A DNA stretch of 64,000 nucleotides from Rhynchopus euleeides (GCA_963210315.1 OY723255.1:1364001-1428000); one strand, 5' to 3'. Positions 31,396 through 41,948 are shown, numbered from the stretch's first letter. Notes: generated from the sequence alone by a model not told the origin. Numbers and translations: made by a program.

Positions 31396-32432
31396 ATGGA
31401 ACTGTCTGTCCGTCATGCCGGGAGCGGGGACAGCTGTGTCGTCGGAATTCCGGAAGGCGGGACCGTGGTCAGGCTGAAGGCGGATGCGCTGGAGGAGATG
31501 TTTCCGGGTTCCATCAACAACGCATCCCGTGAGGCTGCATGCGTGGCAGCACACATCGAAGGGTGTGAGGAGGAGCTGGACGATGCAGAGCGCGTTGCCG
31601 ACACGGGTCTGGAGGACGGGGGTGCTGTCAAGCTCGTCCCACGCTGGCCCACAGTCAAGGCACCTGCAGTCTACAACAGTGCGCATGAGGAGATGATATG
31701 CTGTATCATACTGTCGAGGTGTGGGAAGCTGTGTGCTGTGGGTTACTACAACAACGGACGCATCACTGTGTTTGACACCACCACCGCTGCTGTGTTGGCG
31801 GACTTAGCACACGGCAACATGGGGATCCATTGCATTGCGTTCTCAGTCTGTGGGACGTGGTTGACAACGTGCTCCCGTGACGGCACCACCTGCGTGTGGC
31901 GGATATCAACGTGGGAGGAGGAGTGTATGCTGGACCACAACTACTCCGCACACGGAGCGGACAGTGCAGGGTGGACACACTGCGGACGCCTGGTGTCCGG
32001 AGACGACTCAGGCAAACTGCGTGTGTGGGACTTGAAGGGCACACCGAGTGCCACAGTGCTGGAGGGTCATAGCAAGGCTGTTCGCAGCATTGCTGTGTCG
32101 GGCACGAGGATCTTCAGCGGGTCAAATGACTACACCATCCGTGTGTGGGACATCAACACCCTCACACACACACACACACCCTGGTTGAGCACACTGCTTC
32201 GGTGAGCGGCCTCGCGCTGACTCAGGACGAGCAGCACCTGGTGTCGTGCTCTTTCGACAGCTCTCTCAAGGTGTGGTGCACAACCACCCTCAGCTGCCTG
32301 CGTACTGTGCAACTGGACGACTATCTCTACTCAGTTGCCGTGTCACAGCCAGGTTCGACCCCGACCCCCTCGACCCCGACCCCCTCCAGCGTCCGCGACT
32401 TGCAGGTCATCACTTTGAGGCACGCTGTCTGA
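31396..32432 (+). pseudogene. Ubl-WD40 gene 3, frameshifted and tail-replaced
   Basis: Starts MELSVRHAGSGD. It is close to gene 6 through blade 4, then shifts frame within the (CA)n run at 32162-32180, ending early at 32205. The propeller coding continues in another frame from about 32185 through blade 5 to part of blade 6. At 32354 the sequence switches to the 5' flank of gene 4/gene 9 (TCGACCCCGACCCCC), so the last blade is lost and the second frame stops at 32432. A non-functional or truncated protein is likely. Confidence 0.75.
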
Positions 32433-32568
32433 TGAACTGTTTGGTCCCCCAGCCACACTCCACACACCGCCACACCCTCCAGGTGTCAGCGTGCAACAGG
32501 AAGACAAAGTGCTCCAGCCAGGAAGGCCTTGCCGTTTGTTTCTGTCTGCAAGGGGGGAGCAAGGCAAC

Positions 32569-33696
32569 ATGGATGTGACTGTGCGTCACAGCGAGACCGG
32601 GGACAGCTGTGTCGTCGGAGTTCCGGAAGGCGGGACCGTGGTCGGGCTGAAGGCGGATGCGCTCAACGAGATGTTCCCGGGTTCCATCAACCCAGTCCGT
32701 GAGGCTGAAAACGTCGCAGCACACATCGAAGGGTGTGAGGAGGAGCTGGACGATGAAGAGCGTGTTGCCGACACGGGCCTGGAGGACGGGGGTGCTGTCA
32801 AGCTCGTCCCACGCTGGCCCACAGTCAAAGCTCCCGCTGTCTACTCATCGACCCATGGCGACGAGATACGCCGCATCACACTGTCGAGGTGTGGGAAGCT
32901 GTGTGCTGTGGGTTATAACAACGGACATATCACTGTGTTTGACACCATCACCGCTGCTGTGGTGGCGAACTTAGCACACGGCAACGTGGGGATTCGTTGC
33001 ATTGCGTTCTCAGTCTGTGGGACGTGGTTGGCAACGTGCTCTGACGGCACCATCTGCGTGTGGCTGACAGCAACCTGGGAGGAGGTGTGCATGCTGGACC
33101 ACAACACCGCAACCGTGTTCAGTGCAGCGTGGACACACTGCGGACGTCTGGTGTCCAGGGACGAATCAGGCAACCTGCGTGTGTGGGACTTGAAGGGCAC
33201 ACCGAGCGCCACAGTGCTGGAGGGTCACAGCGATGCTGTTCGCAGCATTGTTGTGTCGGGCACGAGGATCTTCAGCGGGTCAGAAGACAACAGCATCCGT
33301 GTGTGGGACATCAACACCCTCACACACACACGCACCCTGGACGGGCACACTCGGACGGTGACGGGCGTCGCCCTCACTCAGGACGAGCAGCACCTGGTGT
33401 CGTGCTCTTTCGACAAGTCACTCAAGGTGTGGTGCACAACCACCCTCAGCTGCCTGCGTACTGTGCAAGTGGGCGCGTGTCCTTACTCAGTTGCCGTGTC
33501 ACAACCAGGCGACGTTATTGCCGTTCGGTGTTTCTTCGCAGCGAAGCTGTACCGCCTCAGCACAGGTCAGTATCTGGGAAAAGTGGACACAACGGGGAAT
33601 CAAAAGGGTGCACTCAGCCCCTGTGGGAGGTGGGTCTTCACACCAACGAATGCCATCTCTGTCACTGTGTGTGCTGTGTCTTCCGCTTCACCCTGA
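32569..33696 (+). CDS. Ubiquitin-like/WD40 propeller fusion protein 4
   Basis: 375 residues from MDVTVRHSETGD; this start is shared with gene 9. The Ubl helix region reads GLKADALNEMFPGSINPVREAE, two residues shorter than its paralogues. Blades 1-5 are nearly identical to gene 1 (SRDESGNLRVWD, SEDNSIRVWD, DGHTRTVTG). From blade 6 the sequence follows gene 7 (GACPYSVAVSQPGDVIAVRC). The gene is therefore a mosaic of two paralogues. Its 5' flank matches gene 9 and its 3' flank matches gene 6. No frameshift is seen. Confidence 0.8.
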   Translation: MDVTVRHSETGDSCVVGVPEGGTVVGLKADALNEMFPGSINPVREAENVAAHIEGCEEELDDEERVADTGLEDGGAVKLVPRWPTVKAPAVYSSTHGDEIRRITLSRCGKLCAVGYNNGHITVFDTITAAVVANLAHGNVGIRCIAFSVCGTWLATCSDGTICVWLTATWEEVCMLDHNTATVFSAAWTHCGRLVSRDESGNLRVWDLKGTPSATVLEGHSDAVRSIVVSGTRIFSGSEDNSIRVWDINTLTHTRTLDGHTRTVTGVALTQDEQHLVSCSFDKSLKVWCTTTLSCLRTVQVGACPYSVAVSQPGDVIAVRCFFAAKLYRLSTGQYLGKVDTTGNQKGALSPCGRWVFTPTNAISVTVCAVSSASP

Positions 33697-34123
33697 GTGC
33701 CGTGTCTGGCCACTGTTTCTCTTCCTTGTGAATCTCTCTTGCTTCGCAGCACAGCACCCCCAAACCTATGTATCGGTTTTGAGGCAGCTGTGCGGTGCAT
33801 CTGACAAGAGATGAAGGCAAACGCTTGACGTCGTCCTCCCTGTGCAGACTACACACCCCCCCCTCTCCAGTGCGTTGCCAGCACATCCTCTTGTCTGCCT
33901 TTTTCAGCACATGCATGAAGCGTGACAGTGTAGGAGTGCTTCCGACGGCCCTGCTCCTTTTCTGTGTGTCTAGCTAGCTGGTGTTCACATGTGCTCCACA
34001 CCCCCTCCTCCTGCCTGCCTTTGGGCCATACCATCATGCACTGCACATACCACACTCCAGGAAGGCTTTGCTGTTGGTGTCAGCGTGCAAGCGGAAGCAA
34101 GCGTTTCTCCTCGAGTCAATACC
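33697..34123. other. Spacer between Ubl-WD40 genes 4 and 5
   Basis: No gene. It is almost the same as the gene 6-gene 7 spacer at 44082-44516, including CCTCTTGTCTGCCTTTTTCA at about 33889, which is the empty site of the 2.06-kb element at 55806-57863. Confidence 0.6.
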
Positions 34124-34190
34124 ATGGAAGTGTCTGTCCGTCATGTCGGGAGTGGGGACAGCTGTGTCGTCGGAGTTCCAGAAGGCGGGA
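34124..34190 (+). pseudogene. Ubl-WD40 gene 5, 5' fragment
   Basis: Only the first about 22 codons (MEVSVRHVGSGDSCVVGVPE) remain, matching gene 7. They break off at GAAGGCGGGA into unrelated DNA carrying an inverted-repeat insertion. Confidence 0.85.
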
Positions 34191-34192
34191 AT

Positions 34193-34258
34193 TCTGGAAC
34201 GGAAAATAACTGGAACAACCGGGGTCTCAGCTGGAACTTGGATCATTATTCCGTTCCA
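34193..34258. mobile_element. Small inverted-repeat insertion in gene 5
   Basis: CTGGAACGGAAAATAA on the left is mirrored by ATTATTCCGTTCCAG on the right, about 66 bp overall. It sits exactly where gene 5 is truncated. No clear target duplication is seen. Confidence 0.55.
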
Positions 34259-34307
34259 GTATATTTCCGAATACGGTACGTTTTCCCGGAAGATTACACC
34301 CACCAAA

Positions 34308-34388
34308 GGGGGCCCTCGCTACCAGATGTGACTGAGTGAGAAAAAGTGAGCAGCAGCCCATTTCCCCTCACTGACTGACTAGCTGTGT
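34308..34388. mobile_element. M1 MITE, truncated copy 5
   Basis: Begins GGGGGCCCTCGCTACCAGA and follows copy 4 to GACTAGCTGTG, then stops without the right inverted end. Confidence 0.75.
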
Positions 34389-34511
34389 TTATATTTTGCA
34401 AACAAAAAGTGCCCGAGTTCAAGTTGCTGGTGGGGAGGGAGGCACCTGCTCTGGTTTGCCGTGATCTTGCTCACTCTTCACACCACTTCACTCGTTGCTG
34501 CTGTTGTTCGT

Positions 34512-34898
34512 GTTCACGTTGATGTTGATGTCGACAAAGTGGGATGCTCTCCCCCTGTGGGGCGGCGGGCTAGACACACCAGAAGCTGGCGTGGGCCATA
34601 TGCAGTTGAGTTGCCGAAGCTGCATCCACGTAGCGCTGGGCCATGTTCGTAGAAGTCCACCCGCAGTGAGCCTGCATAGACACAAGACCGGCGCCTCCTG
34701 CAGCAGCCTGCGTTGCTGATGTTCTCCTGAGGCTGTGTGCCGTGAACGCCCCTCGAGACCCAGCGCTCCCGCGATTTGTCCCGCCACCGCGTAACACATG
34801 TTGATCCCGACGGCTTGCTTGGTCATTCGGTTTTTTGTGCCAGTCAGCCAGCGCCCCTCTCACGCAGCTTAGTGAAATAGCTTTGCAAAGTGGCTTTC
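34512..34898 (-). mobile_element. Tyrosine-recombinase element fossil, copy B
   Basis: Paralogue of 30072-30457, carrying the same C-terminal recombinase signature (HSLRRTSATQ and GWTSTNMAQRYVD) on the minus strand. The family is Crypton- or DIRS-like. It is a broken remnant, older than the 7.1-kb insertion that begins at 34899 and separates it from its original right flank at 42016. Confidence 0.65.
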
Positions 34899-34929
34899 TG
34901 GGGTGATCGGGGGGGGTCCAACATCACCG

Positions 34930-34986
34930 CCGCTCACAAGTCCTCACAAGTCCTCACAACTTTTCACAATTTTTCACAACTTTTCG
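34930..34986. repeat. 10-bp TCACAAnnnn subterminal array
   Basis: TCACAAGTCC, TCACAACTTT and TCACAATTTT units at a 10-bp step lie just inside the left end of the 7.1-kb element. They run into the joint ACAACTTTTCG that starts the inverted beta module. The right end has a shorter counterpart (CTTGTGAAAAGTTGTGAATT, about 41943-41962). Confidence 0.75.
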
Positions 34987-35613
34987 TCAGCTGATTGAGG
35001 GTGTGATATGAGGGTTCTATCCAACAAGGATATCAAGGCGGCACTTTCAAAGTCCTGCCAAGGACAGCGCCACGTGGGTGTGTGCTTCTGATATATGTTA
35101 TGTCATCATGTGAACCCTCCCCAGCGTGTGCCAACATCCCTGACACGCTCACGAAAAGCATGACACGGAGAAAACAGGTGCCGAAACAACCTGCCGAGCA
35201 CACGGGTGGTGCCACGTTGATCCACGCAGCGATCTCCCATGACAGGAAGCCTTGTCGCCACGGCAGAGTCGCCGCAGACTGTGGGAGAGGTGTCGCCAGT
35301 CACCTTGAGGTTGCAGTGTGTCATCAGGCTAAGACCCGTGCCCTCTTCACCTCCCCTGTTAGGTTGCTCCCATATCGTTGCCTGCTTTGGGGCCTGAAGG
35401 ACATAGGGGTCCAGCAGGCACTTGAGCATCGCAAGGCATGAGTGGCTGTTTCAAACTCCTGGTGCAAGCACCCGTCATGGTCTGGGGAAGCCCTCCCAGG
35501 TAGTTTAACGTCTTGCCCAGGACAACTTTTCGTTTGCTATGTTGGATTAGCGGATCCGCATCGTACAGAACATCTACGAAAGACGACGCACGAGAACTGA
35601 TACGCTATCCAAG
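34986..35613 (-). repeat. Inverted beta (34986-35521) and gamma (35532-35613) modules
   Basis: These are the reverse complements of the modules at 39275-39811 and 39823-39903. They are separated by ACAACTTTTCG (35522-35532). The adjacency, read in module orientation, is gamma then beta, which does not occur in the right-hand array. Confidence 0.8.
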
Positions 35614-36008
35614 TCTTTTACTAAGTCACACCACACGGGCGCGATCTGCTCCTTTCTTTTGTTAAAATAGGGAAAGGCACGTGAACACTGAAGGTCGGAG
35701 GCTCCACCGAATGAAGCTCGGAGGGTGATACCTCGGCCGCGCGTTGAAAATAGCGCGGGACCTTCCACTTACTGGGAAGGAAGTCTGATGAACGCCTGAT
35801 CTGGCGGGGGGGGTCAAAAGGAAAAGCCCGGGCTCGGAAACGTTTCTGCCGATGGATCTTCGACAGACGAACCTTGTGGGGAATGGGATCAATCGCGCAA
35901 GGGGGAAGTAACCACCTCCATGCCTTGACAACTTTTCACAAGAAAAAGCGCGAAAAAGTTGCGAAAACACAGCCCTCGGAGCGCTCGGCACGAACCTCCA
36001 ACCCCGCG

Positions 36009-39000
36009 ATGGCCGAGCGTGGCAACCTCCTCTGGACGATGATGGGCTGCCTGAAGAGGCTATGCGACCAGCTAAGCCTTCCTACCCCGTGGCCTGCGCG
36101 ACGCGAGGACCGGGTCGGCTCCCTCTGCTCGGTAGGCGCTGGAGAGGTCTGGGGCGGGATGACACCCCGGCCCGTGTTCGCAGGTGGCGCAGAGACGATC
36201 GCGGCGTTAGAGGCGAGTGCAGAACAGGCATGTGCGGCCGCAGGCGTCGATGCAGACGGCAATATCGTGAGGTGGGGAACAAACGTGTTCCCAGACTACA
36301 CTGGGATCCCCCGGACCACGCGAGCCTCACAATGGGATGGGCCACGCCCGCCCCCGCCGCGCAGCGCTATACCCGTACCAGTGCCGCGGTCGCTCGCGAG
36401 CACGTCTCTGGGCCCCCGGAAAGTGTGCAACGCGCATTCGAAACCGAAATGCGACGAGTGCGATAATGCCAAGCGGAATTACGCACTGACGATAGCTGCG
36501 TGTTGCCGCGTCCACCACCACCACGCGGACGGCCTGAAGGTGATGTGTTGTGAGACACACCACATGACGCGATGCGGCACCTGCGCCAATGTGAAGACAT
36601 GCTGCGCGGCCGGCCACCATGGGCGCGCCCCCAGGGTCGACCAAGTTGCGAGCACGGATGACGACAGCAGCTGCTGCGATGACGACTCCGACAGCGAGGG
36701 AGAGGAGGGCAGCTCTGGTGCCACTGAGCATGATGGAGACGACGCTGAAGATGCGGGCTCCACCAGCGAGGAAGTCCCTCCCTCGTCTGAGATGGATAGC
36801 GACACGACGGCTGCGGCTGCGGTGAAACGCACCGCTATCGTTCTGGACGCCTCTGAAGAGGACTCGATGGGGCAGGATGCCGTGAAACGCACCGCCATTT
36901 GTTTGGATCACTCGGACGAGGGCCCGTCCCTCTGGGGGGCTGGGATAGTGTGTGTGCGTCAGCCAGAGTGGGACATGTGTGCGTCTCTTCTTCTTCTTTG
37001 GCCGGGCGTGATTGAGCATTTGGCTCTTCACTGCCCCGACGATCAGCCCAGTGAGGGCGAGTTGGGTTCTTCTGCGGAGTCATCTGCGTTGACCCCACGC
37101 GAATTTCCTGGTTTTCTTTTCTCGCCTTCCCCTCGAATGAATACCCCTGCTTCCCCTACCCCGCGTCAGATGGGTGTGGAGCACGTTGCGCTTGTTGCGG
37201 AAGACTCGCCGGGCTCCCAACCCGGTGATGCTCGCCGCGTTCCACCAGCAGATGCAGCACCGCCTCCGGCGCCCTCTCCGGCTCCGGAGCTCGTGCTGCA
37301 CACAGACCTGCTGGACGGGCTACAGACCCCGCAGACGGGCTCACCGACCCTTCGAGAGTGCGCCTCACAGCGGGGCTTTCAGAGCCCTTACGTGGGGCGC
37401 CGCCTTCCTTTCTCTCCCTCTCCCCCCTCTGAGTCTTCGATACCCCGCGCGCAGAAGCGAGTGGCACCCATACAGGAGGCAGACGAATCCGCCCTGGGGA
37501 GACGCTCCTTTCACAACAGAGGAGCAGAGCCTCAACCTCCCGTGTCCACTGGCTCACCGGTTTCAGCGCCAAGCCTTCGGCCTGACGAGGATAGTATCAT
37601 GTCCCCATCAGAACTTGCTTCCCCCCTTCCTCTCTCGCCTGCACCCTCTCTTGTTGTGGATGACCCGCCGGGCTTTCAGCCCGCCGACACTCGGCTTAGT
37701 CCCCCATCAGACACTGTGTCACCCCCACCACCCTCTCCATGTCAGGAGCCCCTAATGCCTCTAGACACTGCAACACCCTCTCTTCCAGACTGGCAGGCAG
37801 AAACGCCGTCTCACCAGGGGAGCGGTTTCAGCGTCAAGGGTCTCACCAGGGGACCGGTTTCAGCGTCAAGCCCTCGGCCTGACGAGGATAGTATCATGTC
37901 CCCATCAGAACTTGCTGCCCCCCTTCCTCTCTCGCCTGCACCCTCCCTTGTTGTGGATGACTCGCCGGGCTTTCAGCCCGCCGACACTCGGCTTAATCCC
38001 CCATCAGACACTGTGTCACCCCCACCACCCTCTCCATGTCAGGAGCCCCTAGTGCCTTTAGACTCTGCAACCCCCTCTCTTCCCGATTATCAGGCTGAAA
38101 CGGGAAAAAAAAAGGGGGGATAAAATCCAACTTGCTGCCTTCACGTGGCGCCCCCTGTGATTACCCTCCTCCGAGGGGAAACTAAAGCAAGCTCTGGTAA
38201 CTCTTTTTCCGCTGTGTGCCCTGTTTCATATATGCGGAGGGGCCCTTTCTGCACGGCTTTGGTTTTATTGATGTTGTGGTGTGCGTGGTTTATTTTCCCT
38301 TTTTTTGTTGTTTTCGCAGCATTTTATGCTGTCGGGTGAGCTTCCGCCCCATGGGAGGCGCTCCTTCCGGCTTGCGCTGCCCACCCATCCCACCCCCGTC
38401 CCCTTCCCACATTCTTTCTTTTCTTTTAGGGGAGACGTCCTCGCAGTGGCTGTTTGGCCTGACGCGATTCCCCGCCTCAAAGCAGACCCACCTGGCAGCT
38501 ACTCAAGGCACATGAGGAGTGAGAGGCGTCAACGGGCGCAACGCCCCTCCCTGCGGTCCGGCTTCCGCCACGTGGCTGACTCAAAGCAGCGAAGTGACCA
38601 ACGGGAGCGACATGAAAAAAAAAAAAAAACGCCGTCTCACCAGGGGAGCGACACGCTCTCCCCCGAGTGCACGTCGCCGAGCCCTTGCGTGGGGCGTCGA
38701 CTTCCTTTCTCCCCTTCCTCCCCTTCTGAGTCCTCGGTTCCCCGCGCGCAGAAACGTGTAGCGCACATGCGGGAGGCAGACGAATCTGCCCTGGAGCGAT
38801 GCTCGTTTCATAACAACAGAGCAGGTTTTCCTTCCTCCCGCACGATCATCAGCACAGCTAGATCAGGCGTGCCTTCCCCTTTCCCACGGGCCTCACAGGC
38901 CTTGCGCTTCTTGGAGCGCAAGACTCGTGCTGTCCGTCCTTCTCGTTCTCGTTTCCTCCGGAAGCAGGTGTTGCGTGCGGTTCCGAAGCGCACCCGCTGC

Positions 39001-39174
39001 ATCCCCTCTCCCACCATCTTTCGTTCGGCGGCTATTCCGCGCTCTTTTCAACGCGTCGTCGCGAAGATTGCGCCTCAGTACCAGCAGGCGCAATCTCCGG
39101 CTTCCAGTGTGTGTGTGTCCCCCCTCCTTTACAGCGCAACGAGGAGGAGAGCGAAACCGTGTGGTGTCACGTAG
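36009..39174 (+). pseudogene. Cys/His-motif protein gene of the 7.1-kb element, interrupted
   Basis: The first frame runs from MAERGNLLWTMM (36009) to 38123. Residues about 110-175 carry the cluster CNAHSKPKCDEC, CCRVHHHH, CCETHHMTRCGTC, CCAAGHH, likely zinc-binding. An acidic Asp/Glu/Ser stretch follows, then long Pro/Ser-rich repeats. The repeat beginning RPDEDSIMSPSELA occurs twice here against once in the 18.4-kb copy. A poly(A)-tailed insertion at about 38107-38634 breaks the frame; coding resumes to 39174 with the second VGRRLPFSPS repeat and an Arg-rich C-terminus. The function is unknown. An N-terminal zinc module, an acidic middle and a basic tail suggest a nucleic-acid-associated protein. 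Confidence 0.6.
38107..38634 (+). mobile_element. Poly(A)-tailed insertion
   Basis: About 525 bp absent from the sister copy at 19860-19872. It starts near GGGAAAAAAAAAGGGG and ends in a run of fifteen A. AAACG occurs on both sides of the insert, as a target duplication would. A 3' A tail plus duplication indicates LINE-machinery retroposition. The interior does not match a family I know; CTTTTTTTGTTGTTTTCGCAG and TTTCTTTTCTTTTAG resemble 3' splice sites, so it might be a retrocopy of an unspliced transcript. Confidence 0.65.
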
Positions 39175-41948
39175 AGCAAAAGTAGGATAGCGGGCCCGGT
39201 TCCTCACGGTATGGTCCTTCGGGGCCAGGCTGCGATGCCAGCACGCTAACCCAAATTGCAATACGAAAACTTGTTGTCCTGGGCAAGACGTTAAACTACC
39301 TGGGAGGGCTTCCCCAGACCATGACGGGTGCTTGCACCAGGAGTTTGAAACAGCCACTCATGCCTTGCGATGCTCAAGTGCCTGCTGGACCCCTATGTCC
39401 TTCAGGCCCCAAAGCAGGCAACGATATGGGAGCAACCTAACAGGGGAGGTGAAGAGGGCACGGGTCTTAGCCTGATGACACACTGCAACCTCAAGGTGAC
39501 TGGCGACACCTCTCCCACAGTCTGCGGCACTCTGCCGTGGCGACAAGGCTTCCTGTCATGGGAGATCGCTGCGTGGATCAACGTGGCACCACCCGTGTGC
39601 TCGGCAGGTTGTTTCGGCACCTGTTTTCTCCGTGTCATGCTTTTCGTGAGCGTGTCAGGGATGTTGGCACACGCTGGGGAGGGTTCACATGATGACATAA
39701 CATATATCAGAAGCACACACCCACGTGGCACTGTCCTTGGCAGGACTTTGAAAGTGCCGCCTTGATATCCTTGTTGGATAGAACCCTCATATCACACCCT
39801 CAATCAGCTGACGAAAACTTGTCTTGGATAGCGTATCAGTTCTCGTGCGTCGTCTTTCGTAGACGTTCTGTACGATGCGGATCCGCTAATCCAACATAGC
39901 AAACGAAAACTTGTGAGAGCGAAACCGTGTGGTGTCACGTAGAGCAAGAGTAGGATAGCGGGCCCGGTTCCTCACGGTATGGTCCTTCGGGGCCAGGCTG
40001 CGATGCCAGCACGCTAACCCAAATTGCAATACGAAAACTTGTCCTGGGCAAGACGTTAAACTACCTGGGAGGGCTTCCCCAGACCATGACGGGTGCTTGC
40101 ACCAGGAGTTTGAAACAGCCACTCATGCCTTGCGATGCTCACGTGCCTGCTGGACCCCTATGTCCTTCAGGCCCCAAAGCAGGCAACGATATGGGAGCAA
40201 CCTAATAGGGGAGGTGAAGAGGGCACGGGTCTTAGCCTGATGACACACTGCAACCTCAAGGTGACTGGCGACACCTCTCCCACAGTCTGCGGCGACTCTG
40301 CCGTGGCGACAAGGCTTCCTGTCATGGGAGATCGCTGCGTGGATCAACGTGGCACCACCCGTGTGCTCGGCAGGTTGTTTCGGCACCTGTTTTCTCCGTG
40401 TCATGCTTTTCGTGAGCGTGTCAGGGATGTTGGCACACGCTGGGGAGGGTTCACATGATGACATAACATATATCAGAAGCACACACCCACGTGGCGCTGT
40501 CCTTGGCAGGACTTTGAAAGTGCCGCCTTGATATCCTTGTTGGATAGAACCCTCATATCAGACCCTCAATCAGCTGACGAAAACTTGTCTTGGATAGCGT
40601 ATCAGTTCTCGTGCGTCGTCTTTCGTAGACGTTCTGTACGATGCGGATCCGCTAATCCAACATAGCAAACGAAAACTTGTGAGAGCGAAACCGTGTGGTG
40701 TCACGTAGAGCAAGAGCCCTCACCTCCACTTCCGCGGATTAGCTCGACGAGTAGCTCTTACGCACACGAGGCGAGGGATAAGGTGGGAAGAAAGTCTTGC
40801 TGGCCTGAGACTAGCTATCTTAGGTTCCATTGATCCTGGCTCACACCTGATGAGGCGCACCAGGGGAGGTTGTAGTGTGTTGGCGCCGAAACACAGCAAG
40901 CACCGGAAGACCGACGCGTGGCGTGCATGGTCTTTTGTTTTGTCTCTCTCTTTCTCTTGATTTGTTCTGGGATACCGGTGTTCATGCTAGGCTCCATGAG
41001 TCCGACTTGATCGCCACAAGCAAACAGTTCTGGAGCCTTTGCTGCCGCCAGGTCACGCACGTCTCTGCCCGCCTGCTAACTACGATATGCTACAGGACCT
41101 CTCGTGGGTTCATCGTAGTGGCAGCCTATTCCTTTGTCTCAGGGCCTGGAGATGTGACCCGGGGTGGTCGGAGGGGTATCAGACGGGGTAACATTCTCTT
41201 TCTCTCTTCTGGATGCATGACAAGGGGCGCAGTACATGAGCTTGTGCTCAGGCTGTGAGCTCCACACAAGAAACACACGCGCGCGACGGGAAGAAAGTCT
41301 TGCTGGCCTAAGACTAGCTATCTTAGGTTCCATTGATCCTGGCTCACACCTGATGAGGCGCACCAGGGGAGGTTGTAGTGTGTTAGCGCCGAAACACAGC
41401 AAGCACCGGGAGACCACCACGTGGCGTCTGCATCTGACGAGCTTGCTCTGATTTTGCTTCAGGATTGTAGCATCCGGCGACACGTTGTCAATCATTACGA
41501 AAACTTGTTTGCCTGCTTTGGGGCCTTCAGGCCCCAAAGCAGGCAACGATATGGGAGCAACCTAACAGGGGAGGTGAAGAGGGCACGGGTCTTAGCCTGA
41601 TGACACACTGCAACCTCAAGGTGACTGGCGACACCTCTCCCACAGTCTGCGGCGACTCTGCCGTGGCGACAAGGCTTCCTGTCATGGGAGATCGCTGCGT
41701 GGATCAACGTGGCACTACCCGTGTGCTCGGCAGGTTGTTTCGGCACCTGTTTTCTCCGTGTCATGCTTTTCGTGAGCGTGTCAGGGATGTTGGCACACGC
41801 TGGGGAGGGTTCACATGATGACATAACATATATCAGAAGCACACACCCACGTGGCGCTGTCCTTGGCAGGACTTTGAAAGTGCCGCCTTGATATCCTTGT
41901 TGGATAGAACCCTCATATCACACCCTCAATCAGCTGACGAAAACTTGT
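39147..41948. repeat. Alpha-beta-gamma module array with GAAAACTTGT joints
   Basis: Order: alpha1 (39147-39263), beta1 (39275-39811), gamma1 (39823-39903), alpha2 (39915-40031), beta2 (40043-40577), gamma2 (40589-40669), alpha3 (partial, 40681-40714), then unrelated DNA, then a 5'-truncated beta3 (41509-41937). The 11-mer CGAAAACTTGT occupies every joint: 39264, 39812, 39904, 40032, 40578, 40670, 41498 and 41938. Alpha is the end of the Cys/His gene plus its 3' flank. Beta copies are about 99% alike. Beta3 begins with a 16-bp fold-back (GCCTGCTTTGGGGCC). Confidence 0.85.
40715..41497. repeat. Insert with 126-bp direct repeat inside the 7.1-kb element
   Basis: GGGAAGAAAGTCTTGCTGGC to AAACACAGCAAGCACCGG occurs at about 40787-40912 and 41287-41413 with three or four differences. 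The 370 bp between have no recognised domain and include a CTTTCTCTT-rich stretch. Confidence 0.7.

Larger units (their letters stand above)
30072..32354. repeat. Segmental duplication, copy A
   Basis: This block, from the recombinase fossil through module beta to blade 6 of Ubl-WD40 gene 3, matches 34512-34898 plus 42016-43905. The only large difference is the 7.1-kb element inserted in the second copy. The match stops abruptly at 32354 inside the sixth blade (CACAGCCAGGT). Confidence 0.85.

Noticed and set aside
40800-40870. Possible rRNA start (CCATTGATCCTGGCTCACAC)
   Set aside because: It resembles the small-subunit rRNA 5' consensus only superficially and has no downstream rRNA sequence.
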